The notes: a model not told the origin generated them from the sequence alone. Numbered from the stretch's first letter, positions 17,731 through 26,425 are shown. The stretch: DNA of 38,281 bases from Paludibacteraceae bacterium (GCA_017550335.1 JAFZPM010000020.1:1-38281), one strand, 5' to 3'. Numbers and translations: made by a program.

Positions 17731-18237
17731 TTACTTAATGTTCAACTTCTTCTTCATCAACGGAGTGACATCAATCGCATCAGCCGACTTGTAAAGCAAT
17801 GTGTTCAAATCGTAGATGTAGAGGAAACCATTCTCGGCTCCGACCTCCTCGATCGCCTTACGCAACTTCTCACGGATAGGAGCTTGCAACTCCTCTTGCT
17901 TCTGTTGCAACAAAGTCTGAGCAGACTGATAGTATTGTTGAACCTTCATCTGAAGCATTTGGATCTCCTCCATCCTGTTCTTCTTGATGGTCTCATCCCA
18001 CTTCGCTTCACCATCTTTATACTCTGTCAGCTTACGGGTATACTCATCCTCCATTCTTTTGATTTCACTCTCATGCTGTGTAGCAAGATCCTTCAAGGAA
18101 GTCTCGATCTGAGAGACCTCAGGCATTGCAAGGAACAACGTCTGAACATCCAAATAACCCAATTTAATTTGTGTGTTTTGAGCCATACCGAAAGCTGGCA
18201 TAGCCAAAAATAACAAAGCGATTAATTTTTTATACAT
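17731..18237 (-). CDS. ompH: OmpH/Skp family periplasmic chaperone (distal copy)
   Basis: 168 residues with a signal peptide (MYKKLIALLFLAMPAFGMAQ). The mature protein opens with IKLGYLDVQTLFLAMPE, the Skp/OmpH first strand, followed by about 90 residues of charged coiled coil (tentacle helices, rich in Glu/Lys/Gln) and the closing strand ENGFLYIYDLNTLLYKSADAIDVTP. Skp trimers hold unfolded outer-membrane proteins for BamA, and the bamA gene lies upstream in the same direction. This is the second of two tandem, diverged copies, as is usual in Bacteroidota. It has a good promoter of its own within the end of the first copy, so it can be expressed separately. Confidence 0.93.
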   Translation of the reverse strand: MYKKLIALLFLAMPAFGMAQNTQIKLGYLDVQTLFLAMPEVSQIETSLKDLATQHESEIKRMEDEYTRKLTEYKDGEAKWDETIKKNRMEEIQMLQMKVQQYYQSAQTLLQQKQEELQAPIREKLRKAIEEVGAENGFLYIYDLNTLLYKSADAIDVTPLMKKKLNIK

Positions 18238-18275
18238 AATATTTACATTAAAGAATTTTCTAAACTTTCAGCGCA

Positions 18276-18305
18276 CAAAGTTACGAATTATTTCGCATAT
18301 CCCAA
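18276..18305 (-). promoter_or_regulatory. Internal promoter between the two ompH genes
   Basis: On the - strand TTG (18305-18303) and perfect TAACTTTG (18283-18276) are 19 nt apart. The -33 element lies inside the 3' end of the first ompH gene. Predicted start about 18270, leader about 32 nt. Confidence 0.55.
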
Positions 18306-18800
18306 CTTCGTCAACACCTCATCACTGATATCCACTTTGACGGAGAAATAAATGAGGTTAGAGCTACTACCCTTGTCCAGAACGACCGTGTAACCCTTCG
18401 TGTCGGATACATCCTTCACAGCCACATACACCTCGTCTTGGATAGGTTTCATCAAGCTCTCACGCTTCTTGAAGAATTCGCCCTGAGGACCGAAATACTT
18501 ACGTTTCAACTCGTTAGCCTCTTTTTCCTTGGCCACGATCTCATTCTCCTTCTTCACCTTCATCTCGTCGGAAAGGAAGACCACCTCCGTCTGGTAATTC
18601 TTATAAAGGATTTTGGCCTCCTCATTCTTGGCCTCCACCTCTTTCTGCCACTTCTCGGAGATTTGCTTCAATTGCTCATTCGCGGACTCATACATAGGGA
18701 TATTCTTCAGGATATACTCCATGTCGAGCACAGCCACTTTCTGGGCGGAAGCGCAACAGAAGGCACCCACCGCCAACAATGTCATAATCAGTTTCTTCAT
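18288..18800 (-). CDS. ompH: OmpH/Skp family periplasmic chaperone (proximal copy)
   Basis: 170 residues from ATG 18800 (MKKLIMTLLAVGAFCCASAQ signal peptide); a GTG at 18809 is in frame but unnecessary. The mature start KVAVLDMEYILKNIPMYESANEQL is the classic OmpH opening; a long Glu/Lys-rich coiled coil follows, then the closing region (YTVVLDKGSSSNLIYFSVKVDISDEVL). It lies 37 nt downstream of bamA and 50 nt upstream of the second copy, so it is most likely co-transcribed with bamA. Role: periplasmic carrier for outer-membrane proteins on their way to BamA. Confidence 0.93.
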   Translation of the reverse strand: MKKLIMTLLAVGAFCCASAQKVAVLDMEYILKNIPMYESANEQLKQISEKWQKEVEAKNEEAKILYKNYQTEVVFLSDEMKVKKENEIVAKEKEANELKRKYFGPQGEFFKKRESLMKPIQDEVYVAVKDVSDTKGYTVVLDKGSSSNLIYFSVKVDISDEVLTKLGYAK

Positions 18801-18837
18801 ATTCGTCACTTGTTTTAAAACAATTATTTCACTTACG

Positions 18838-21543
18838 TTAGAACTCTTGCCCGATCACGAAATGGAAGTTGTGTCCGCCACCCATGCTCTTCGACAGGTC
18901 GAAACCATAACCCCAGTCGACACCGATCAATCCGATCATCGGGAGGAAGATCCTAACACCGAGACCAGCGGAACGCTTCAGATCGAACGGGTTGAAATCG
19001 GAGAAATCACGCCATGAGTTTCCCGCATCGGTGAAGCCCAAGACATAGATGGTGGTGGCGGTCTCAAGCATCAACGGATAACGCAACTCCAAAGAGAGTC
19101 TGGAATAGATATTACCCGCATACTTGCTCGAATAGGCATCCCTCGGCGTCAGGTCTCCATTACCGTATCCACGCACCTTGATGGCCGTCTGCGCATACGT
19201 GTAGCTGGACCCCGTCATACCGTCGCCACCCACATAGTAACGCTCGAATGGGGAACGTCTATAGGAATCGTAGTATCCCAAGAAACCATACTCCGCACGA
19301 GTCATCAACACCAGTTTCTGGTTAGAGGAGAGCGGCGTGAACGTTTGCATCTTGAACTCCGTCTTGTAGTACTCCACCCAGCGGAACAAATCCTGCTGCA
19401 TCTCCTGGTACTCGTCTTCCGCCAATCCCCTGAACTCCTCTTTCGGGCTGCCCGCACGGTAACGGTCCACCAAGGAATTGATCCTCGTATTGTCCTTGAA
19501 CAAGGAATAAGGAGGCGTCAACTGCAACATCAGGGACAACTTAGAACCCCTTCTCGCGTAATATGGATTATCCACAGAGTTACGGCTCCATGTAGCGGAG
19601 ATGCTCAGGTTATTGGCTGATCCATACGACATCTCCAACATATCCCAATCATGCAGGGTATAGTGTCGATAGGAAAGCTCCCAATACAAGGAGAAATAGT
19701 CGTCCGGCCAATCCAGACGTTTTCCTATACCGACAGAAGCACCCATCGTCATGATATACTTGTTACGATCCACCGCGGCCGAATATGCGCTATAAGAAGT
19801 GTTGTCATAAAGCGCATTGTTATAGTAGTTGTCCGAGTAATATCTGCTATTCACACCCGACTGCCTAGACCAGTACAACGAAGTGGATAACGATGTCGGC
19901 CTATTCCCGCCCAACCAAGGTTCCGTGAATCCGATGCTGGCGGAAGTGTAATACTTTCCATTCGTGGAGAAGGAAAGCGACAGGTTCTGGCCATCACCCT
20001 GAGGCAACGGACGGTAAGCCGACTTGTTGAAGATGTTTTTGATGGAGAAGTTGGTGAATCTCAAACCGACCGAACCCGTCACACCCGTCGACGGTCCATA
20101 GCCGAAGGATAGTTCCACCTGATCATTCTTTTTCTGCTCCAAATTGTAGACGATGTCCACCGTTCCGTTCTCCGGATTAGGTTCAGGACGTATATCCATC
20201 TTCTCAGGGTTGAAGTGACCCGTCGCCGCCAACTCACGCGCGGAACGCTGGAGGTTCGTCTTGCTGAAGAGCTCGCCCGGCTTCGTGCGCAACTCACGGC
20301 GGATCACATTCTCGTAGATCGCGTTGTTACCCTTGATGACCACATTGTTGATGACAGCCTGCTGCCCCTCGTAGATGCGCATTTCCAAATCGATGGAGTC
20401 TCCCTCCACCTTTGTCTCCACCGGCTCCACGTTAAAGAAGAGGTAACCATTGTCCAGATAGAGGTTGGACATGGCATCATCATCGGAGAAGAGTCTGCTG
20501 TTCAATAATTTTTGGTTGTAGACATCACCCTTTTTAATGCCCAGAGCGGCGGTCAGCACATCGCTCGAATAGATGGTGTTACCCACCCAGTTGATGTTGC
20601 GGAAGTAGTATTTCCTGCCCTCCTCGAAGTGCATGTAGACATCCACGCGGTTCTCCTTGTATTCGACAACGCTGTCGCTGAGCAACCGAGCGTCCCTGAA
20701 TCCGAACTCGTTGAACTTCTCGATGGCCAAACCCTTGTCATTCGCATATTCGGCGTCGATGAATTTCTTGGATTTGAAGAAGTTGACCAGTTTCTTCTCC
20801 TTGGTCTTCTTCATACCCCGCTTCACCTTCGACTCCTTCATCTGATCCAATCCGGACATATAGATGCGGTGCACCTTCACCTTGTCTCGCCTATCGATGT
20901 CTATATTGACGACCACGAACCCCTTTCTGTTCTGATCATTCCTCGTGTTGATATCCACCTCGGCGTTGCGGTAACCATCCCCGCTCAAGTGTTTTTTGAT
21001 AGCCTCCTTCGTGCGGGAGATGAGGTTCGGCGTCACGATACCGTTCTTTTTCAGTTCGATGGCACCCAAGATATCCTCTTTCTTCTTCTCCTTGACACCC
21101 GAGATATTGATCTCAGAGATACGTTCCCTCTGTTCCAATTCTATTTTGAGCCATACCTTGTCACCCGAGATCTTCTCGGCATATATCTTCGCATCGGAGA
21201 ACAATCCCTGTTTCCAGAAACGTTTCACAGCCTTGGTGATCTGCTCACCCGGCACCTTGATCTTATCGCCCACCCTAAGTTTGGAGTAACCGATGAGTAC
21301 CGCCTTGTCGTAGGTTTCCGCACCCGACACCTCAATGCCCGCGATCGTGTATTCCTTGGCGGTCATCGAATAGGAAATAAGCGGCTCATCCTCCTTCGGA
21401 GAAGAAGTAGACAACGAATCTCCCAGGCGAACACTGTCCGCACTCAACGCCACATCATCCACCCTGACATTCACACCCCGCACTGTGGCACAAGCCAGAA
21501 CCGGGAGAAGGGAAAATATGCAGATGTATAAAAATTTCTTCAT
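18838..21543 (-). CDS. bamA: Outer-membrane protein assembly factor BamA
   Basis: 901 residues from ATG 21543 (MKKFLYICIFSLLPVLACA signal peptide); ATG 21552, which abuts the uppS stop, is the alternative. About 400 residues of POTRA repeats follow (AGIEVSGAETYD..., RISEINISGVKEKKKEDI, VHRIYMSGLDQMKE, YYFRNINWVGNTIYSSDV, VINNVVIKGNNAIYENVIRRELRTKPGE), then the Omp85 barrel, with the lid-lock motif VRGYG and terminal strand HNFHFVIGQEF. This is the essential insertase for outer-membrane barrels, including the many barrels coded in this window. Length fits Bacteroidota BamA. It is embedded between uppS and the chaperone genes, the standard order in the phylum. Confidence 0.97.
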   Translation of the reverse strand: MKKFLYICIFSLLPVLACATVRGVNVRVDDVALSADSVRLGDSLSTSSPKEDEPLISYSMTAKEYTIAGIEVSGAETYDKAVLIGYSKLRVGDKIKVPGEQITKAVKRFWKQGLFSDAKIYAEKISGDKVWLKIELEQRERISEINISGVKEKKKEDILGAIELKKNGIVTPNLISRTKEAIKKHLSGDGYRNAEVDINTRNDQNRKGFVVVNIDIDRRDKVKVHRIYMSGLDQMKESKVKRGMKKTKEKKLVNFFKSKKFIDAEYANDKGLAIEKFNEFGFRDARLLSDSVVEYKENRVDVYMHFEEGRKYYFRNINWVGNTIYSSDVLTAALGIKKGDVYNQKLLNSRLFSDDDAMSNLYLDNGYLFFNVEPVETKVEGDSIDLEMRIYEGQQAVINNVVIKGNNAIYENVIRRELRTKPGELFSKTNLQRSARELAATGHFNPEKMDIRPEPNPENGTVDIVYNLEQKKNDQVELSFGYGPSTGVTGSVGLRFTNFSIKNIFNKSAYRPLPQGDGQNLSLSFSTNGKYYTSASIGFTEPWLGGNRPTSLSTSLYWSRQSGVNSRYYSDNYYNNALYDNTSYSAYSAAVDRNKYIMTMGASVGIGKRLDWPDDYFSLYWELSYRHYTLHDWDMLEMSYGSANNLSISATWSRNSVDNPYYARRGSKLSLMLQLTPPYSLFKDNTRINSLVDRYRAGSPKEEFRGLAEDEYQEMQQDLFRWVEYYKTEFKMQTFTPLSSNQKLVLMTRAEYGFLGYYDSYRRSPFERYYVGGDGMTGSSYTYAQTAIKVRGYGNGDLTPRDAYSSKYAGNIYSRLSLELRYPLMLETATTIYVLGFTDAGNSWRDFSDFNPFDLKRSAGLGVRIFLPMIGLIGVDWGYGFDLSKSMGGGHNFHFVIGQEF

Positions 21544-21552
21544 TCCACTCAT

Positions 21553-22293
21553 CTATGACAATTGTTCACTTGTTTTGCCGAAACGTCTTTCTCTTTTTTG
21601 GTAATCGATAATCGCCTCGAAGAACTGCTCTTTCTTGAACTCTGGCCAGCTGACTGGAGTGAAATACAACTCAGAATACGACAGCTGCCACATGAGGAAG
21701 TTGCTGATACGCAACTCGCCGCTCGTCCTGATGAGCAGGTCTGGGTCAGGGATACCCGCCGTCGCCAGACGGTTGGAGAAGAGTTGCTCGTCGATCTCAT
21801 CGACACTCAGCGCCCCGGACTTCACTTCGGAGGCGATGCGCTTGGTAGCCTCCAGGATCTCCCATCTGGAAGAGTAGCTGATGGCGAGGACCATGGTCAA
21901 GCCCGTATTCTTCTCCGTCATCTTCTCCGCCTCACTCAGATTCGACAGGGTCACCTTGGACAAACGGCTCTTATCGCCGATGACCATCAAACGCACATTG
22001 TTTTTGGAAATTTTCTCGATATACTTCTTCAATGCCTCGGAGAGGATCTCCATCAAGGCGTTCACCTCCATCTCCGGACGGTTCCAATTCTCAGTGGAAA
22101 AAGCGTACAGCGTGATGTATTTGACACCAAGGTCAGAGGCGGCTTCCATCACCTTATCCACGGAATCCACGCCCTCCCGATGACCGAAGATGCGGTCCAG
22201 ACCTTTCGACTTAGCCCAACGGCCATTCCCATCCATGATGATGGCCACATGCTGCGGTATCCGATTGATGTCGATTTGTTCTTTTAAATCCAT
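21553..22293 (-). CDS. uppS: Isoprenyl transferase (undecaprenyl diphosphate synthase) UppS
   Basis: 246 residues. cis-Prenyltransferase signatures are intact: HVAIIMDGNGRWAKSKGL (catalytic Asp in MDGNGRWA), GHREGVDSV, LYAFSTENWNRP, and DLLIRTSGELRISNFLMWQLSYSELYF near the C-terminus. The enzyme makes the C55 lipid carrier for peptidoglycan and surface glycans. The gene starts one base past the DUF6089 gene's stop and ends just before bamA, a tight operon. Confidence 0.96.
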   Translation of the reverse strand: MDLKEQIDINRIPQHVAIIMDGNGRWAKSKGLDRIFGHREGVDSVDKVMEAASDLGVKYITLYAFSTENWNRPEMEVNALMEILSEALKKYIEKISKNNVRLMVIGDKSRLSKVTLSNLSEAEKMTEKNTGLTMVLAISYSSRWEILEATKRIASEVKSGALSVDEIDEQLFSNRLATAGIPDPDLLIRTSGELRISNFLMWQLSYSELYFTPVSWPEFKKEQFFEAIIDYQKRERRFGKTSEQLS

Positions 22294-22294
22294 A

Positions 22295-23011
22295 TCATTT
22301 TCTTAAAGCATTGCACCTTGACTTCCTCCTGATGAGATCCATCGACACGAAAGCGACAGCGCAAGTATAATAGTCGTTATTTTTCAACACACTATGTCCC
22401 ATCCGATAAGGGTCGTTCAAAATCTTGCTGTCAGGGTCCATCGCATCGAAGTTGTCGACGAACAATTTACGCATGGACCACTCGACGCCCAAATTCCACC
22501 GCTTCCACAACTTGAACTTGTACCCCACACCGAATGTCACGTTGAAGGCCATCATGTTTCCCCTCCACTGATCATACACGGTCAAGCCCGGACCGATCAA
22601 CACATATGGCGTGTGCCGCTTGATCTCGCGGTCCCAACTCTCAAAACCATATTTCAGGAAATTGTGCTCAACCTGCAGTCCGATGTCCCAATACGTCTGC
22701 TCAAAAGCAGCCTCCTGCCCGTACGGCAACATGTTCTCGAAGTTCCGCGTGTCACCCGAAACCTTGCCCCTGATGACGTCCAACTTCAACACACCCCTGT
22801 CATTGATGAAGTACCGCAACAACCCTCCGAAAGCCAAGTGGTTCTCGTAGAATATCTTCGTCGAATTCGCGTCGCCGTTATAGTACGTACCACCACCGAG
22901 CAGACCCAATTCACCCACGTAACGATCCTGCGCCAGTGATAAACTAGGACAAAGGCACGCCAACAGCACAACCAACGTATATGTTCCAATCTTATGTTTC
23001 CGATGCTTCAT
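22295..23011 (-). CDS. DUF6089-type outer-membrane beta-barrel protein
   Basis: 238 residues with a signal peptide (MKHRKHKIGTYTLVVLLACLCPSLSLAQ). The mature chain begins with DRYVGELGLLGGGTYYNGDANSTKIF and continues with barrel strands (FGGLLRYFINDRGVLKLDVIRGKVSGD, WDIGLQVEHNFLKYGFESWD, TPYVLIGPGLTVY, FNVTFGVGYKFKLWKRWNLGVEWSMR). A barrel of this type directly upstream of uppS is conserved in Bacteroidota (DUF6089 from memory). The terminal region NDYYTCAVAFVSMDLIRRKSRC is slightly atypical because a basic Cys-containing tail follows the last strand. Function is unknown; context points to envelope biogenesis. Confidence 0.8.
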   Translation of the reverse strand: MKHRKHKIGTYTLVVLLACLCPSLSLAQDRYVGELGLLGGGTYYNGDANSTKIFYENHLAFGGLLRYFINDRGVLKLDVIRGKVSGDTRNFENMLPYGQEAAFEQTYWDIGLQVEHNFLKYGFESWDREIKRHTPYVLIGPGLTVYDQWRGNMMAFNVTFGVGYKFKLWKRWNLGVEWSMRKLFVDNFDAMDPDSKILNDPYRMGHSVLKNNDYYTCAVAFVSMDLIRRKSRCNALRK

Positions 23012-23086
23012 TTTCTTGCCATATTGGTTTTCAGAAAAAGAAACGACAAATCATTCTCATTATTTTGCTCTCTTACCAAAAACGTG

Positions 23087-23094
23087 CAAAAATA
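23087..23094 (-). promoter_or_regulatory. -7 element of the DUF6089-uppS-bamA-ompH operon
   Basis: TATTTTTG on the - strand matches TAnnTTTG exactly. No clear TTG lies at the usual distance, so the -33 element is not claimed. The leader would be about 70 nt. Confidence 0.45.
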
Positions 23095-23304
23095 AGGATT
23101 TTTATGATATTGGGAAAACCCCCATCGTGTTTTGTGCTTAAAAATTCATAAAAGATTACTCGATTCATGCATATCAACCCGAAAGTCCAAAAACACCCCC
23201 GCACTTGCCTTCCGACCTTCCTCCAGACCCTACAGTTCATCCTGCATCCTTTTTCCCGCACTCAAAACAGTTCCTTCAACCCCCTCGAAAATTCACTACC
23301 CCTA

Positions 23305-23379
23305 TAAAACAAAGAAGGATGTCATCCCGACATCCCAACCTCGTAATTTTAACCTTAAATCTAATACCATGAAAAACAC
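23305..23379 (-). ncRNA. Candidate small RNA B
   Basis: Read on the - strand: a promoter, then a 24-nt block (23380-23357) identical to copy A, then a perfect 7-bp hairpin GGATGTC / GACATCC (23335-23329 and 23323-23317, loop GGGAT) followed by TTCTTTGTTTT. This is a complete unit of about 75 nt with its own terminator. It could alternatively act as an attenuated leader of the DUF6089-uppS-bamA operon, which lies 290 nt downstream on the same strand but has its own -7 box. A 22-codon ORF (MVLDLRLK..., stop near 23302) overlaps it; divergence from copy A after MVLD argues against a conserved peptide. Confidence 0.55.
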
Positions 23380-23383
23380 GATG

Positions 23384-23417
23384 CAAAGATATGGGTAAAT
23401 TTTATGTTATACAACAT
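23384..23417 (-). promoter_or_regulatory. Promoter of small RNA B with palindromic -33 region
   Basis: On the - strand ATGTTGTATAACAT (23417-23404), a palindrome with one central mismatch, contains the TTG -33 element; the -7 element TATCTTTG (23391-23384) follows 20 nt later. In both copies the palindrome, AAAATT, the -7 box and a 3-nt gap before the identical block keep the same order. Confidence 0.6.
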
Positions 23418-23521
23418 AATTGTAAGATATTTTTTCTTTTTAACTTTATTTCACAAATGGTGAATTATGCGTTTTTTACACAAAATAACCCGAAAAAGCT
23501 TTCTGTTATTGAGATTTTTTC

Positions 23522-23529
23522 TATTTTTG
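23522..23529 (+). promoter_or_regulatory. -7 element before the coupling-ATPase gene
   Basis: TATTTTTG matches TAnnTTTG. The -33 position is not clear. A 95-nt leader would precede ATG 23625. Confidence 0.35.
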
Positions 23530-23624
23530 CAAAAAAAATACGATACGGACACCCCCTTCCGACCCACGAAAAGAAGGACAGAAATACAAAAAAGGTTTAA
23601 AACTCACGGACAAATCAAGGTACT

Positions 23625-26300
23625 ATGGGACAGGATAATCAAGACGGGCTCAAAAAAACGCTCGATTTCTCACGAGCAATCGGAATTCTATTTTATCTTC
23701 TGAACATATACTGGTATTGCCAGTCATTCTTCGCAAGCATACTTCCCGGGAATGTTTACGAGCGTACCTACCAATTCCTCCACATGGTGAACCAGAAGCT
23801 CCACCTGTTCAGCTCCGTGTACATCACGCTCTTCATCGCCCTGCTCTTCGTCGCTTTCTACGGCTGGGCGGAACGGGGGAAGAAGGAGGAGAAGATACAG
23901 ATGAACCCATTCATTTCCCCGATCTGCAACTTTCTCGAGAAGCTTGGCGTCATCGACAGGGGAGAAAACGGACGTGTCATGGAGGAGAACGACAATGGCA
24001 AGACAGTGCTAAAAATCAAGCCCATACGGACGGAGGGCTGGTGTATCATCGCCTTCGGACTCCTCTTCGTGGTCCTCAGTCCCGCCATGCTCAGGATTCC
24101 CCAGCCGGTCATCAAGACCATCGCCTACATACTCGTAAGCGGTGCGGGCATCCTCTACTTCATCTTCGGAGGCAACTACATCCATAAGGTGAGCCGTTCC
24201 TTCGAGGAGACCAACAGCGAAAACGAGGAGTCGTTCAAACAGAACGAGGAACTGATCGACAACCCTTACTCCGTCAACCTCAAGACACGATACAGGTTCA
24301 AAGGGAAGGACCGCGAAGGCTGGATCAACGTGGTGAACCCTTTCCGAGCGACAAGCGTGCTAGGCACCCCGGGCTCAGGAAAAACCTATGCGGTCATCAA
24401 CGAGTTCATCCGCCAGCACATGAGGAAAAACTTCACGATGTACTGCTACGACTTCAAATTCCCTGACCTCTCCACCATCGTCTACAACCATATGAGATGG
24501 CACGAGGAGGAGTTCAAGACGAAATACGGTGTGAAACCCAAGTTCTGCGTGATCAACTTCGACGACCCAAGGCGTTCGCTCCGTTGCAACCCGATCCACC
24601 CGATGTTCATGAGCGACATCACGGATGCCTACGACAGCGCCTACACCATCATGCTGAACCTCAACAAGAGCTGGGCACAGAAGCAAGGTGACTTCTTCGT
24701 GGAATCTCCGATCAACTACCTCACCGCCTCCATCTGGTACCTGAAGGAGGTCGAAGGGGGCAAATACTGCACCCTCCCGCACGTCATCGAATGGATCAAT
24801 GCGAAATACAGCGACTGCATACCGCTGATGAGCATGAACCCGAGCCTCGTCAACTACATGTCCGCCTTCATGGAGGCCTGGGAAGGCGGGGCGCAGGACC
24901 AACTGCAGGGACAGATCGCCTCGGTCCGCATCCCGCTCTCCCGCATCAGCTCGCCTCAACTCTATTGGGTGATGACGGGGAACGACTTCACGCTGGACCT
25001 CAACAACCCGGAGGAGCCCAAGGTGCTCTGCGTCGGAAACAACCCGGAGAAAAAAGACATCTACGCCACCGCCCTAGGCTTATACAACGGACGCATCGTG
25101 AAGGTCATCAACAAGAAGGGAAGGCACCCGATCTCCCTGATCATCGACGAGCTACCGACCATCTACTTCAGGGGATTGGACAACCTCATCGCCACCGCCC
25201 GCTCCAACAAGGTCTCCGTCTGCCTAGGCTACCAAGACTTCACCCAACTGATACGCGACTACGGCGAGAAGGAGGCGAAAGCCATCATCAACACCATAGG
25301 CAACCTCTTCTGCGGACAGGTGACGGGAGACACCGCCAACCAACTGGAAAAACGTTTCGGAAAGAACATGCAACGTAGGAAAAGCCAAAGCTACAACTCG
25401 TCGGGCGTCTCGACCAGCATCAGCGAGCAAAACGACACCATGATCCCTGCCTCGAAGATCTCCACACTGACACAAGGAACATTCGTAGGCGCCGTGGCGG
25501 ACAACTTCGGCGAGGAGATCTCCGAAAAGATATTCAACGCCAAAATAGTCATCGACAACGAGGCGGTCAAGGAGGAGGAAGCCGCCTACCAACCGCTGCC
25601 GACCTTCTACAACTTCGACTCGCCTACCGAGGTGAACGAACTCAAACAATTCACCCTGGCATTCATGAAGAAACACTATGTGATCGCCTGCAGCAACGGT
25701 GAGACGCTACGAGACCTCATGAGCATACAGAGCGCGGACGTGCAACCGTTCCTGGACATCTTCTTCGGATTCGCCGACTTCATCACCGAAACGGGGAAGG
25801 AGATCAGCGGACTATGCGCCGAACTGACCGAGAACATCGAGGCCATGGCCACCGACCGAGAGTCCGCCGTATCGCTCCCCGACAGAATGAAGGAAGCCAT
25901 CATCTCCTTCATCAAAGAACCGAAAGTGACCAACTGGCTCGCCAAGGAGAAGGAATACAGGGAGAACAAATACGCCGCGGAGAGCGTCAAGGTAGGGGAA
26001 GTGCTCAGAGAGGTCATGGGACTCATCGACAACATGGTAGAGACTGGAAGCAGACAGACATCTCCTGTCATTTCTCTTTTGGGGAAAATAAACGGGCACT
26101 TCACCGAGATGAAGAACTTCAACACGAAGGTGAAGGAAATCCGGGACAATACCATGAACGAGATCCTGAAGGCGCAGGAGGAAAAGGTGCGCTCAGACAT
26201 CAAGGGACTCATCGAAAGACAGCTGGAAATACTAAACAACGACGAGAGATGGGAGTACCTCTCCCGCCGCAGAAAAGAGGCGTTAGGCATCGAAGAATAA
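23625..26300 (+). CDS. TraG/TraD/MobC-like type IV coupling ATPase, chromosomal orphan
   Basis: 891 residues. The N-terminus has four probable membrane segments (about 14-38, 58-80, 138-158, 163-183). The cytosolic part carries Walker A GTPGSGKT (247-254), a YDFKFPDLS segment, Walker B SLIIDELPTIYF (Asp508-Glu509), a YQDFTQL sensor-like motif and NLFCGQVTGDTA, the order seen in TraM-recognition-domain coupling proteins of Bacteroides conjugative elements. These hexamers feed relaxase-bound DNA to a type IV secretion channel. About 200 extra, charged, helix-rich residues extend the C-terminus (from about 690) beyond the usual MobC length of roughly 670. No relaxase, mating-pair genes, integrase or att repeat is present in the window, so either the element has decayed or this is a domesticated core ATPase. 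Codon use looks like its neighbours. Confidence 0.8.
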   Translation: MGQDNQDGLKKTLDFSRAIGILFYLLNIYWYCQSFFASILPGNVYERTYQFLHMVNQKLHLFSSVYITLFIALLFVAFYGWAERGKKEEKIQMNPFISPICNFLEKLGVIDRGENGRVMEENDNGKTVLKIKPIRTEGWCIIAFGLLFVVLSPAMLRIPQPVIKTIAYILVSGAGILYFIFGGNYIHKVSRSFEETNSENEESFKQNEELIDNPYSVNLKTRYRFKGKDREGWINVVNPFRATSVLGTPGSGKTYAVINEFIRQHMRKNFTMYCYDFKFPDLSTIVYNHMRWHEEEFKTKYGVKPKFCVINFDDPRRSLRCNPIHPMFMSDITDAYDSAYTIMLNLNKSWAQKQGDFFVESPINYLTASIWYLKEVEGGKYCTLPHVIEWINAKYSDCIPLMSMNPSLVNYMSAFMEAWEGGAQDQLQGQIASVRIPLSRISSPQLYWVMTGNDFTLDLNNPEEPKVLCVGNNPEKKDIYATALGLYNGRIVKVINKKGRHPISLIIDELPTIYFRGLDNLIATARSNKVSVCLGYQDFTQLIRDYGEKEAKAIINTIGNLFCGQVTGDTANQLEKRFGKNMQRRKSQSYNSSGVSTSISEQNDTMIPASKISTLTQGTFVGAVADNFGEEISEKIFNAKIVIDNEAVKEEEAAYQPLPTFYNFDSPTEVNELKQFTLAFMKKHYVIACSNGETLRDLMSIQSADVQPFLDIFFGFADFITETGKEISGLCAELTENIEAMATDRESAVSLPDRMKEAIISFIKEPKVTNWLAKEKEYRENKYAAESVKVGEVLREVMGLIDNMVETGSRQTSPVISLLGKINGHFTEMKNFNTKVKEIRDNTMNEILKAQEEKVRSDIKGLIERQLEILNNDERWEYLSRRRKEALGIEE

Positions 26301-26355
26301 AGGAATATCCCTCAGAAACCGTAGGGAAAGGAAAACCATTCATCGAACAGACTAC

Positions 26356-26389
26356 CCGATTCATCGATTCAACAAACCGATTCGTCGAT
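26356..26389 (+). repeat. Direct repeat with 21-bp phase upstream of the lipoprotein promoter
   Basis: CCGATTCATCGAT (26356-26368) recurs as CCGATTCGTCGAT (26377-26389), 12 of 13 identical, with start-to-start distance exactly 21 bp (two helical turns). It ends just before the -33 region, where direct-repeat operators of response regulators often lie. Confidence 0.5.
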
Positions 26390-26393
26390 CCTA

Positions 26394-26425
26394 TTTTCAG
26401 GATGGACTCTGCCTAACTATATTTG
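26394..26425 (+). promoter_or_regulatory. Promoter of the Cys/His-rich lipoprotein
   Basis: Perfect -7 TATATTTG (26418-26425) with TTTTC (26394-26398) 19 nt upstream as a partial -33. A weak -33 beside a phased direct repeat fits an activator-dependent promoter. Confidence 0.5.

Larger units (their letters stand above)
23012..23624. other. Divergent intergenic region holding small RNA B and three promoters
   Basis: 613 nt between the envelope operon (-) and the coupling-ATPase gene (+). It contains the -7 box of the envelope operon, the complete candidate small RNA unit B on the - strand, and a + strand -7 box before the ATPase gene. No protein gene is supported; a nine-codon frame at 23370-23399 (+) is merely the complement of the conserved RNA block. 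Confidence 0.6.

Noticed and set aside
20512..21531. 339-codon + strand open frame opposite bamA
   Set aside because: It lies entirely antisense to the POTRA region of BamA and shows no recognisable features; its length is a by-product of codon bias.
23370..23399. Nine-codon + strand frame with a start codon in the small-RNA B region
   Set aside because: It is the complement of the conserved RNA block and its -7 box; no upstream promoter and no match in copy A.
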